From positions 50,371 through 114,370 of the forward strand of contig NZ_LWBP01000187.1 in NCBI RefSeq assembly GCF_002078015.1: DNA of 64,000 bases. Direction: 5' to 3'. This document shows positions 50,728-57,845 of the stretch, in pieces. The notes below the pieces were generated by a model. It saw nothing but the letters and a program-made list of their open reading frames with translations, was not told where the DNA came from and searched no databases. The stretch is from Niastella populi. Lineage in GTDB: Bacteria > Bacteroidota > Bacteroidia > Chitinophagales > Chitinophagaceae. The stretch's first letter is position 1. Each line of letters starts with the position of its first letter. The position numbers and the translations under genes were made by a program.

Positions 50728-51699
50728 ATGAAATCTTACCGTTTATTCAGCAAATTGTTACTTGTATCGATATCTGTGGGTGCATTGGCCATGACGGGTT
50801 GCGACAAGGATGATGACGACAAACCAGTACAAAGAAATATAACCGAGATTGTGGTGAACGATCCGCAGCTGACACTTTTGGAGGCTGCCGTAGTGAAAGC
50901 CGGGCTCGCCAATACATTGGCCACAACCGCCAATCTCACGGTATTTGCCCCTGATGATGCGGCCTTCAAAAAGGTTGATCTGAACGGCGATGGTACGCCC
51001 GACCTCGATACGGAGGCAAAGATCAATGCGCTCGATGCCGATGGCGTTTCCCTGCTTACAGGCGTACTTCAATACCATGTACTGGGATCGAAAGTGATGG
51101 CGGCCGATGTGCCTGCAGGCCCCAACGCAGCCATTACCACCCTCGGCGGCAAACAGGTATTTGCCACCAGCAACAGCACGGGTGTATATATCAATGGCGT
51201 AAAGGTCAATAAAGCGGATGTAATGGCCACCAACGGCGTCATACATGTGATAGACCGGGTGTTGATGCCCCCGGCCGGAAACATAGTTCAAACCGCTTCC
51301 GCCAATCCCAATTTCACCTATCTGGTAGCTGCAGTACAGCGTGCAGGCAGTGATATCGTCAATGCACTGACGGCAGCCGGTCCGCTCACCGTATTTGCCC
51401 CCACTAACCAGGCATTTATCGATGCGGGTTTCCCAACCATTGCATCCATCCAGGCGGCGGACCCCAATACACTGAAGCCGATACTCCTGTACCATGTAGT
51501 GGGTGCGCGGGTGTTTTCGTCAGACCTTACAGAAGGAGCGCAGCCCACTACTGCGGGCGGAGGTAAGGTCACCATCACCCTGAGCGGTGGCCCGAAAGTA
51601 AAAGGTAATGGCAACCCGTCGGCATCCAATATTGTGGCAACCGATATAGTCACCACCAATGGGGTGATACATGTGATAGACAGGGTATTGTTACCATAA
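50728..51699 (+). CDS. Fasciclin lipoprotein with two FAS1 domains
   Basis: 323 residues. Lipoprotein signal VSISVGALAMTGCDKDDDDK with the Cys at about 25. Two FAS1 domains follow (about 45-180 and 185-323), each with the H1 motif TVFAPDDAAF or TVFAPTNQAF, a YH motif (LQYHVLGSKV, LLYHVVGARV) and the C-terminal NGVIHVIDRVLMP/LLP. Between them the first domain carries a calcium-loop-like DLNGDGTPDLD. FAS1 domains mediate adhesion in many kingdoms. Probably surface-exposed. It is divergent from the CarH-type regulator, with a shared 468-bp control region that may put it under light or B12 control. Confidence 0.9.
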   Translation: MKSYRLFSKLLLVSISVGALAMTGCDKDDDDKPVQRNITEIVVNDPQLTLLEAAVVKAGLANTLATTANLTVFAPDDAAFKKVDLNGDGTPDLDTEAKINALDADGVSLLTGVLQYHVLGSKVMAADVPAGPNAAITTLGGKQVFATSNSTGVYINGVKVNKADVMATNGVIHVIDRVLMPPAGNIVQTASANPNFTYLVAAVQRAGSDIVNALTAAGPLTVFAPTNQAFIDAGFPTIASIQAADPNTLKPILLYHVVGARVFSSDLTEGAQPTTAGGGKVTITLSGGPKVKGNGNPSASNIVATDIVTTNGVIHVIDRVLLP

Positions 51700-52026
51700 T
51701 ATAAGTTGAGGAGTAGTGTTGAGATCAGGGAGGCAGCTACAGGCGGAATAAAGAACAAACGGTTGGGAATACACGCAAATAAAAAGCATGATCAAAGCAG
51801 GTAATGAACGGGCGCAGGTAGTTGTCTCCTTTTTTGATGATTTATTCAGGGCACATGTACTAATTATGGGATGAATTATCAAAAGACCACCCTTTTGGAT
51901 CGGCGGGTGGGGAAAATAGACAGGAGCAGGGATGTAAAAGAAAGATGCATGTTTTAGCGCTGCCGGCCAGTGATTAAACCGGCTCTATAAGAAGGCTCCA
52001 GACAGATGGGTATTTATCTGTATCAC
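51700..52026. other. Intergenic, no gene seen
   Basis: No frame with coding character and no strong hairpin was found. The fasciclin and TPR-like genes converge here. Confidence 0.4.
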
Positions 52027-52314
52027 TTACCTGATAAAGCGAAAACTGTTTTTGTGTTCGATCAAAGTATGCAGCAGTTTTATTTTTTCTATTATTTTAT
52101 GTTTTAACCTGTTGTGAAACCTGATCTTCTTCACTTCGTTTAAAGCACTTTCATATGTAGTCAGGGCTTCCTCGAAATTTCCGTTATTCTCATTGTGCAG
52201 CGCTTTAACATATAACTGCACAGGAATATTTTTTCTCCTTAAAACCAATGAACGAATTGCAAGGAAAATAATTGACAACACGATTACCAAAAAAATATAG
52301 TAATAAAATGGCAT
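52027..52314 (-). CDS. Small membrane-anchored TPR-like protein
   Basis: 95 residues. One N-terminal transmembrane helix (YYYIFLVIVLSIIFLAIRSLV) is followed by RRK, so the rest is cytoplasmic. The soluble part reads as one TPR-like helical hairpin (YVKALHNENNGNFEEALTTYESALNEV) and a basic helix. Probably a scaffold-type protein; I do not recognise a named family. It is preceded by the YihY gene on the same strand with a 38-bp gap, so co-transcription is likely. Confidence 0.7.
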   Translation of the reverse strand: MPFYYYIFLVIVLSIIFLAIRSLVLRRKNIPVQLYVKALHNENNGNFEEALTTYESALNEVKKIRFHNRLKHKIIEKIKLLHTLIEHKNSFRFIR

Positions 52315-52352
52315 ATACTGAATTTAAGTTTCGATGCCCATTTTGTCTCAAT

Positions 52353-53267
52353 TTAACCGGGCATGATCTCTTTTGTTTCTAAATAAACTGCATATGGCCT
52401 TGGGATAATTTTCCCTCCATAAAGGTAGGCATATACTTTTGTAAAGGTTGCGCCAAAGTAAATTATGACACTGGAATAATAAATCCAAAGCAGCAAAACA
52501 ACCAGGCTTCCTGCAGCTCCATAGGCGGAAGTTGTATTTAAATGACCAAGAAAATAACCTATCAACGCTTTACCAATCATAAAGAAAAAGGATGTAAATA
52601 CAGCTCCTTTTATAGCATCTTTCCATTTTACGAACCCGTCTGGCAGGTATTTGAACATAAGTGTAAACAATACAGCGACAACAGCGATAATAAACGCCCG
52701 GTTTATTGCAAAAACTATAAAGATGCCTGCATTTGCAAAAAGATCGATCAGGTAATTACCCAAAACATTAATCAGTAAATTGATTATTAATGATAAAACA
52801 AGGATAAAGCCAATGACGCTGAAGATCCCCAGGGATATAATTCTTTTGATAAGGAATTTTTTTCTGTTAAGTTTTGGAATTGGTTTGAGCTTCCAGATGT
52901 GGTTGATAGCGTCCTGCACTTCAGTGAAAACGGCTGCGACCCCAATTACCATTATTAAGATTCCCACCAACCGTGCAATAAATGAACCTTCTGTTGTAAC
53001 AATGTGCCGGATCATTTGTTGTATCTGCAGTGCCGCAACATCGCCAACCTGTGCGCGTATTTCTGAAAATATTCTTCCTTCCATTGCCTGCCTCCCAAAG
53101 AAGTATCCTAACAATGAAATGGTAATAATAAGTAATGGAGCCAGTGAAAAGATAGTATAATAGGAAAGCGATGCGCTATAGCGAAGGCAGTTTTCAGCAA
53201 TAAAGGTTTTGAGGGTAGTTCTGAAAGTAACCCATAGCTGCACAAAAAAAATATGGATTCGTTTCAT
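52353..53267 (-). CDS. YihY/BrkB family inner-membrane protein
   Basis: 304 residues with about six transmembrane segments. Family motifs are visible: the opening FIAENCLRYSASLSYYTIFSLAPLLIITISLLG, AIRE-like FSEIRAQVGDVAALQIQQMI, the loop IWKLKP, FKYLPDGFVKWKDAIKGAVFTSFFF and the final TTSAYGAAGSLVVLLLWIYYSSVIIYFGATFT. Once called ribonuclease BN by mistake, these proteins are integral membrane proteins of unresolved function, possibly transporters. It diverges from the HisKA_3-like gene but carries none of the shared promoter boxes on its own side. Confidence 0.93.
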   Translation of the reverse strand: MKRIHIFFVQLWVTFRTTLKTFIAENCLRYSASLSYYTIFSLAPLLIITISLLGYFFGRQAMEGRIFSEIRAQVGDVAALQIQQMIRHIVTTEGSFIARLVGILIMVIGVAAVFTEVQDAINHIWKLKPIPKLNRKKFLIKRIISLGIFSVIGFILVLSLIINLLINVLGNYLIDLFANAGIFIVFAINRAFIIAVVAVLFTLMFKYLPDGFVKWKDAIKGAVFTSFFFMIGKALIGYFLGHLNTTSAYGAAGSLVVLLLWIYYSSVIIYFGATFTKVYAYLYGGKIIPRPYAVYLETKEIMPG

Positions 53268-53372
53268 GAGTTATATTTATTGTCGCCGCTTCAATAAGCA
53301 TGCCCCTGAAATAAGTACTTTACACCCTGCTTTTAAATATAAAGGGGTTAAAGCGCCCCAAATAAGGAAAAA

Positions 53373-53440
53373 AGTGTGAATAATATAAAATGTTTGATTG
53401 AAAACATAACACACGTCTATACAATGTTTCTCACCTTTAT
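53373..53440 (+). promoter_or_regulatory. Regulon promoter A (before the HisKA_3-like gene)
   Basis: First box AGTGTGAATAATATAAA (53373-53389); second half-site CATAAC ending at 53411, with a 22-bp period here (21 in the other copies); -7 box CACCTTTA at 53433-53440. The A of the box is 61 bp after the first base of box 1. The start codon is 15 bp after the -7 box. Confidence 0.75.
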
Positions 53441-53454
53441 GTAAAAGCAATAAT

Positions 53455-53805
53455 ATGCGTAGTTCAAACAACAAAACAAGCGGATCACAACTATTGGAAA
53501 ATAAACTGAAGGTAGTAAAGGAACAACAGGTAAAACAAAAAGAAGCAGGCAGTGCGCTGGCCGCACAGGATAAAGAAAGGGCGCGTATTGCACAAAGAAT
53601 ACAGGAGGATTTGAATCAGGTTCTGATAGCGGCTTTACTGTATATAGAATTGGCTAAAACTGATGACGAAAGCCGTGAAATGTGCCTTGAAAGGTCCAGC
53701 TCATTTATATCGGGTGTTATAGAGGAACTGACCGACATATCCCGGATATTGGCAGCCAACGATACCGACATGATGGTGATTGATGACCGAACTATCCACA
53801 CATGA
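53455..53805 (+). CDS. Stand-alone HisKA_3-like dimerisation protein lacking the phospho-His
   Basis: 116 residues. The core KERARIAQRIQEDLNQVLIAALLYIELAK (about 41-69) followed by ISGVIEELTDISRIL (about 86-100) has the two-helix HisKA_3 pattern of NarL-type kinases. The usual motif there is ELHDxxxQ with an acceptor His. Here it reads RIQEDLNQ, with Gln in place of His, and no PAS or HATPase domain follows. It is therefore not a kinase. I infer a dimerising decoy or adaptor that could pair with real kinases. The N-terminus is a charged coiled coil (LENKLKVVKEQQVKQKEAG). It is driven by regulon promoter A. Confidence 0.65.
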   Translation: MRSSNNKTSGSQLLENKLKVVKEQQVKQKEAGSALAAQDKERARIAQRIQEDLNQVLIAALLYIELAKTDDESREMCLERSSSFISGVIEELTDISRILAANDTDMMVIDDRTIHT

Positions 53806-54000
53806 TATACAGCTAAACCTGAATTGCTTTGCCGGGGAATCATTTAATGAAACTGTCGCTCCCAGGTTCTGATATTGCCGTGAGAAAATGTATAAAGAAT
53901 GATTGGGGAAATGCTATTCCCCCAATCAATAATAACCTCACTGCACCCATTCAACCCCGTTGCTTCGTTCGAATTTATTCCTCTGTCGTTAAATTATATA

Positions 54001-54459
54001 TCAAAAAGATCTATCAAAAGGTATGGTGTCGTTAGCCATCCTGTAAGTTCCCACTTCTATGTGTTTATTTAGTTTCACCTGATTCGCAGCAATTCTATTC
54101 TCTAGAAACAGAATATCTTCGTTCAACCTGTTCAGCATTTTCGATTCTTTTCTTGCACTTCTTGCATCTTTCTTGGCATCTCCGGCTCTGTTTTTTGCCT
54201 TCCTTGCCAGTTTTTTACTATCGGGGCTTTCACTTAGGTTATCTGCGGCAGTTGAATTCTGATTTGCCGAACTCTGCGCTTTTTCTGATGCAATCAGATT
54301 ACTATTTTCCTGTTGTTCAAGCAGATTTTTAAGTTTGCCCAGTTTTAACTGATCCTGGCTTATTTCAGCCACTAACGAAAGAGAATCTATGTTTATCTGG
54401 CCTGAGATCGACATGCAAAAGAACAGACCACCCGTTAATAACAATAATAACTTTTTCAT
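54001..54459 (-). CDS. Exported coiled-coil protein of unknown function
   Basis: 152 residues from the ATG at 54459 (MKKLLLLLTGGLFFCMSISGQ). The signal peptide fixes this start; the open frame 24 codons further upstream is promoter DNA. The mature part is rich in Lys, Ala, Ser and Asn and predicted helical: SQDQLKLGKLKNLLEQQENSN, then a strongly basic repeat-like KKLARKAKNRAGDAKKDARSARKES and a final coiled coil LNRLNEDILFLENRIAANQ. Periplasmic or outer-membrane associated. No family recognised. Promoter B lies 5-71 bp upstream, and the -7 box ends four bases before the ATG. Confidence 0.7.
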   Translation of the reverse strand: MKKLLLLLTGGLFFCMSISGQINIDSLSLVAEISQDQLKLGKLKNLLEQQENSNLIASEKAQSSANQNSTAADNLSESPDSKKLARKAKNRAGDAKKDARSARKESKMLNRLNEDILFLENRIAANQVKLNKHIEVGTYRMANDTIPFDRSF

Positions 54460-54463
54460 ATCA

Positions 54464-54530
54464 CAAAGGTCCGATTCTTTTTTTATTGTATGATTATATG
54501 ATCTTAGAGAATAATTACATGATTCACACA
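54464..54530 (-). promoter_or_regulatory. Regulon promoter B
   Basis: Minus strand: box 1 TGTGTGAATCATGTAAT from 54530 to 54514, second half-site TATAAT ending at 54493 (21-bp period), -7 box GACCTTTG from 54471 to 54464. The box-1 to -7 distance is 60. Transcription is predicted to start at or beside the start codon. Confidence 0.8.
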
Positions 54531-54661
54531 TCAGAATGTTTTGAGCAGCAGGTAGCCTGTCTGTAATATCTCTCCCTTGCCGTATAGTATAACGGGCTAT
54601 TTTGCCGGTGGGCGCCCATTGGAGTGATAACAGTGTTTTCCGGGAAATTAGAAGCAGATTA

Positions 54662-55018
54662 TCATGAAAGATGGAAATTGATACTTACGTTGTTTATTGC
54701 TACTCTTTGAATAAGGTCAGCATACCCGTCGTTCTTGTGGTTCGAATAAACGCCATACGCATCGAGGCTATAGCCTATTACACCATCATTGGACATTATA
54801 AGGTATATTATAGCCTGGTCTGCAGGGTCGGAATCACCCTCAAAACGGTAAGTTTTGATGATCTTAATATCGTGCTGACTATAAGACTTCCCATTAAGGC
54901 TCAACTCTCCGGCGTTGTTAATTACAAATTCATTGTCCTGGTTTTTTAACTTTAGCTTATTCAGGACAGATGATATGGTATCCATTTCCCGGCCTGGTAT
55001 ATTTCTGAGCTTTTTCAT
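54662..55018 (-). CDS. Small protein of the family often mislabelled phosphoribosylpyrophosphate synthetase
   Basis: 118 residues from the ATG at 55018 (MKKLRNIPGREMDTISSVL). The distinctive stretch is IKIIKTYRFEGDSDPADQAIIYLI followed by NDGVIGYSLDAYGVYSN, a pattern seen in small Bacteroidota proteins that databases often name phosphoribosylpyrophosphate synthetase although they are far too short and lack its PRPP loop. The fold looks like a compact alpha/beta cytoplasmic domain. Function unknown. It carries regulon promoter C, whose leader is almost identical to that of the coiled-coil gene downstream, so the two genes are co-regulated but separately transcribed. Confidence 0.7.
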   Translation of the reverse strand: MKKLRNIPGREMDTISSVLNKLKLKNQDNEFVINNAGELSLNGKSYSQHDIKIIKTYRFEGDSDPADQAIIYLIMSNDGVIGYSLDAYGVYSNHKNDGYADLIQRVAINNVSINFHLS

Positions 55019-55022
55019 AAAG

Positions 55023-55089
55023 CAAAGGTCAGATTCTTTTACCGGTATATTATTATATGATTTAAGGGAAGAATTACATGAATCACACA
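55023..55089 (-). promoter_or_regulatory. Regulon promoter C
   Basis: Minus strand: box 1 TGTGTGATTCATGTAAT from 55089 to 55073, second half-site TATAAT ending at 55052, -7 box GACCTTTG from 55030 to 55023 (distance 60). The ATG at 55018 is four bases after the -7 box. Promoters B and C also share AAAGAATC before the -7 box. Confidence 0.8.
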
Positions 55090-55139
55090 TCTTTTTGTGA
55101 GCAAGAAAGACGCGGCTGCTGTTGGGAACGGCTTTTGGA

Positions 55140-56036
55140 TCACATTACAAAAAAATTGTGTGGCCGCTTATGGTCCTGAGTTATTTCTTCACGTAACAAT
55201 TGCCTGATATTAATTTCAATGGTTGTGGCAATGTCTGTTACCGGTACATCACTTGGCCGGTTTTTGAACGGGTCCTGCAAATGATATGCGATCTTTTCTA
55301 TACTGAAAAAGCCTGCGGAGATCAACAGCAAAAGAGGTAATACAAAAATATTATTGGTGCCTTTGAGTGAAATGGAGAGTGAAATAACGAAAATATAGAT
55401 CAAAAAATGCAGTATCAAACGGTATGTCGAAGGAAAAACCGTATTACTGATCCTTTCCGCACTCCCCATCGAGTCTGTGAGGCGCGTAATTGTTTCCTGC
55501 AGATGAATGTTTGTATGAATATCTATCGCATTATTCAATCGTAATTCTTTTATATCTGTTGTAATCAATTGCGTTATGGCAAGGGCGTGATTCCTGTGTT
55601 TTAGAATTTTATTCAGATCGCTTTCGTTCACCAGGCGGGATAAGCCGTCGATCGAATTTGGGGTTCCCCGCAATGAGTTTCCCAGTGAAAAACACCAGGC
55701 AATCTGCAGGTAAGCGATCCTGTTTATTATATGAGATTGGCCGGAACCCAAAAACGTTTGTAACTGAATTACGAGGCTTCTTGAATCATTGGTGATCGCT
55801 CCCCATGTTTTCCTCCCTTCCCACCACCTGTCATATGACTGGTTCATCTTGAACGAAAGGAGTACTGAAATTGACGTACCTAAAAAGGCTGGTATGGTAA
55901 GCGGCATATTAGGTAATAATACGGTAAGTTCCATAGCGCCGGAGTGAGTTATAATTCCTACGATAAAGACTATGATCAGCTCGTATTTGACAGTGTTAAA
56001 TAAATACTTAAAAGGTAGCCTGTTGTCAAGTATCAT
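55140..56036 (-). CDS. Bestrophin-family membrane protein
   Basis: 298 residues. Bestrophin-like (UPF0187/RFP-TM) features are clear: an N-terminal helix pair, PLTIPAFLGTSISVLLSFKMNQSYDRWWEGRKTWGAI (about 47-83) with the family's RWWEGR motif, the soluble helical middle, and a final helix pair (LHFLIYIFVISLSISL, FVLPLLLLISAGFFSIEKIAYHLQDPF). Bacterial members form pentameric channels, anion- or cation-selective. It starts 30 bp after the stop of the 99-aa gene and is therefore probably transcribed from regulon promoter D. It may serve osmotic or ionic stress. Confidence 0.9.
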   Translation of the reverse strand: MILDNRLPFKYLFNTVKYELIIVFIVGIITHSGAMELTVLLPNMPLTIPAFLGTSISVLLSFKMNQSYDRWWEGRKTWGAITNDSRSLVIQLQTFLGSGQSHIINRIAYLQIAWCFSLGNSLRGTPNSIDGLSRLVNESDLNKILKHRNHALAITQLITTDIKELRLNNAIDIHTNIHLQETITRLTDSMGSAERISNTVFPSTYRLILHFLIYIFVISLSISLKGTNNIFVLPLLLLISAGFFSIEKIAYHLQDPFKNRPSDVPVTDIATTIEINIRQLLREEITQDHKRPHNFFVM

Positions 56037-56066
56037 GATTTCGGAGCTTTTTATAAAATATCCACT

Positions 56067-56366
56067 TTAACGACCCATCAGAAGTTTGGTGATATGGTGT
56101 TCATAATCAGTCAAAAAAGTTTTGTTGCTGCGGCCGGAATCGAATATTGATTCCAGATGCGCGGTTTTGAAGAAGCCCGATGTGATCATTCTGCTAAGGG
56201 ATGGGTTCGCATCGATCCAGGCGGTTTCGAGACTATGGTTCTTTAAATAGGATACAATGATCTCAACCTTAAAATAGATAGGGGATTCAGCCGTTCCCCG
56301 TTTTAAGGCCGATAGTTCACTCATCGCATTTGGATAATTTGCCGAATCAAACTTCTCATTGCTCAT
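56067..56366 (-). CDS. 99-residue protein of unknown function
   Basis: 99 residues from the ATG at 56366 (MSNEKFDSANYPNAMSEL). The frame is open a further 14 codons to a TTG that overlaps the promoter leader. It is soluble, with helices MSELSALKRG, FKVEIIVSYLKNH and ITSGFFKTAHLESIF; there are no Cys and no known motif. Unrecognised family. It is driven by regulon promoter D (40 bp upstream) and followed by bestrophin on the same transcript. Confidence 0.6.
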   Translation of the reverse strand: MSNEKFDSANYPNAMSELSALKRGTAESPIYFKVEIIVSYLKNHSLETAWIDANPSLSRMITSGFFKTAHLESIFDSGRSNKTFLTDYEHHITKLLMGR

Positions 56367-56405
56367 TAAAATGAAATTATAGTATTGCCGAATTACAATA
56401 CAATG

Positions 56406-56472
56406 CAAAACTGTTGCTTTCAGATGGAATGGCTGTTACATAATTGGAGAAATAAGTTATATCATTCACACA
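56406..56472 (-). promoter_or_regulatory. Regulon promoter D
   Basis: Minus strand: box 1 TGTGTGAATGATATAAC from 56472 to 56456, second half-site TGTAAC ending at 56435 (21-bp period), -7 box CAGTTTTG from 56413 to 56406 (distance 60). Directed at the 99-aa/bestrophin operon; on the other side lies the AraC-type gene. Confidence 0.8.
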
Positions 56473-56670
56473 TGGAAAGCGGTAAGATTTTCAAGATAAA
56501 CAAATGAAAATCACAGATTATTGTTTTAATATTTCATAAATTCCCTATTGATTTCCAAACAAAACAAATAAATGGGTTATTATGTACATTTTAAGCATGG
56601 ATGCCTTTAAGCCGCAGGTTTTCATATGTAAGTGGAATTGTATATCCTGTTAATCAGTAAAATCGCAACC

Positions 56671-57231
56671 TTGAAATTATACATTAAAAATATGGTTTGT
56701 CTTCGCTGCGTGATGGTCGTGAAAGAGGAACTTAATAAACTTGGGTACCATTATATTTCAGTTGTTTTAGGTGAGGCTGAGGTGATTGAAGATATTTCAG
56801 CCGGGCAACACGAACAATTGAGGACAGCGCTATTGAAGTCGGGCCTCGAATTAATGGATGACAAAAAGAGTATATTGATACAGAAGATAAAAAATGTTAT
56901 CATTGAATTAGTTCATCATTCGGAAGACCCCCTGACGGTAAATTTCTCTGAGTATTTAAGCCAGCAACTACACTATGATTATACTTACCTGGCCAATCTT
57001 TTCTCTGAAGTTCAGGGCACCACCATTGAAAAATTCCTCATCGCTCACAAAATTGAACGGGTAAAAGAATTACTCGTATACAATGAGTTGAACCTGACCG
57101 AAATCGCTTACCGGATGCATTACAGCAGCGTTGCGCATCTTTCGGCTCAGTTCAAGAAAGTAACGGGTCTTACCCCCTCACATTTTAAACAGCTTAAAGA
57201 CAAACGGCGGTCGATGCTGGATGAAATGTGA
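56671..57231 (+). CDS. AraC-family regulator with N-terminal HMA-like CxxC domain
   Basis: 186 residues from a TTG at 56671, giving (M)KLYIKNMVCLRC. A GTG at 56632 right after a stop codon is the alternative and adds 13 residues. The first about 75 residues look like a heavy-metal-associated ferredoxin-like domain: KNMVCLRCVMVVKEELNKLGY with the metal-type C-x-x-C, then VVLGEAEVIEDI. The C-terminal two-helix-turn-helix AraC domain (about 85-182) shows LSQQLHYDYTYLANLFSEVQGTTIEKF and LTEIAYRMHYSSVAHLSAQFKKVTGLTPSHF. Such compact CxxC-AraC proteins are a Bacteroidota type. It may sense metal or redox through the CxxC pair. It sits in the middle of seven promoters whose operator geometry suits an AraC activator. 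Confidence 0.85.
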   Translation: MKLYIKNMVCLRCVMVVKEELNKLGYHYISVVLGEAEVIEDISAGQHEQLRTALLKSGLELMDDKKSILIQKIKNVIIELVHHSEDPLTVNFSEYLSQQLHYDYTYLANLFSEVQGTTIEKFLIAHKIERVKELLVYNELNLTEIAYRMHYSSVAHLSAQFKKVTGLTPSHFKQLKDKRRSMLDEM

Positions 57232-57254
57232 ATTGAATAATTCTCCACTTTGCA

Positions 57255-57321
57255 TATGTGAATCCTGTAACTAAATTTAAAAGTTATGTAACAACAATGA
57301 ATTGATAAGAACTCACCTTTA
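57255..57321 (+). promoter_or_regulatory. Regulon promoter G (before the lmo0937-like gene)
   Basis: Box 1 TATGTGAATCCTGTAAC (57255-57271), the most divergent copy; second half-site TGTAAC at 57287-57292 (21-bp period); -7 box CACCTTTA at 57314-57321 (distance 60). The ATG follows 39 bp later. Confidence 0.7.
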
Positions 57322-57359
57322 CAGGAAATTATCGGCGTGTAAAGTATAAAAATATAGTT

Positions 57360-57521
57360 ATGTGGGATCTACTGTTTTTTACCGGCGTTTTTCTAAGTAT
57401 TGGTTGGGTGGTAGGATACGTGGGGTATAATGCAGGAGGTGCATTCCATTTGCTGCTCATTAGTGCATTTATCGCTTTATTGTTATGTCTCAGGAGAAGT
57501 AAAGCCCCGGGAAACCGGTAA
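57360..57521 (+). CDS. lmo0937/DUF5670-like two-helix membrane peptide
   Basis: 53 residues: MWDLLFFTGVFLSIGWVVGY, then VGYNAGGAFHLLLISAFIALLL and a basic tail CLRRSKAPGNR. Two hydrophobic helices joined by the Gly-rich YNAGG turn are the hallmark of the lmo0937/DUF5670 family, tiny membrane proteins commonly linked with general stress responses. The ORF is short but has its own promoter (G) and a terminator-like hairpin downstream at 57639, so it is a real gene. It inserts in the inner membrane; mechanism unknown. Confidence 0.8.
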   Translation: MWDLLFFTGVFLSIGWVVGYVGYNAGGAFHLLLISAFIALLLCLRRSKAPGNR

Positions 57522-57540
57522 AGTCAGTGTTATAATTCAA

Positions 57541-57606
57541 TGTGTGAATTATATAACATGTTTAATGAACTGTATAACAGGAAGACAAAATCTGCTTTTA
57601 TCTTTG
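57541..57606 (+). promoter_or_regulatory. Regulon promoter E (orphan)
   Basis: Box 1 TGTGTGAATTATATAAC (57541-57557), second half-site TATAAC ending at 57578 (21-bp period), -7 box TATCTTTG (57599-57606), a perfect TAnnTTTG. The distance is 59. Only a terminator at 57639 follows, with no convincing gene between. Confidence 0.7.
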
Positions 57607-57638
57607 TTGTGGTTTTTCATAGGATATTGGATAGATGC

Positions 57639-57668
57639 AGGGCTGGATTTTTATCCCGGCCCTTTTTG
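57639..57668 (+). terminator. Terminator-like hairpin after promoter E
   Basis: AGGGCTGG pairs with CCGGCCCT (one G-U pair) around a 9-base loop, followed by TTTTT. It would end the lmo0937-like transcript and any RNA from promoter E. Confidence 0.7.
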
Positions 57669-57732
57669 TTGGAAAAATTAAACAGTGGCATTGCGTACCG
57701 GCTGTTTAAAAAAAATAGCTCAACAACAACAA

Positions 57733-57799
57733 TGTGTGAATAATATAACTATTCCATAGAAGTTTATAACAATTCATTACTGATTTTCGATCACCTTTG
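57733..57799 (+). promoter_or_regulatory. Regulon promoter F (before the B12/radical SAM gene)
   Basis: Box 1 TGTGTGAATAATATAAC (57733-57749), second half-site TATAAC ending at 57770 (21-bp period), -7 box CACCTTTG (57792-57799), distance 60. The start codon is 46 bp after the -7 box. Confidence 0.8.
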
Positions 57800-57845
57800 G
57801 TACTGTAGCTGACCTGGAAGCCCTGGTAACATAAAATATATCCAT

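Noticed and set aside
57540..57743. Possible 67-residue gene after the lmo0937-like gene
   Set aside because: It starts in box E, runs through a terminator and ends in box F; its translation shows no conserved pattern.
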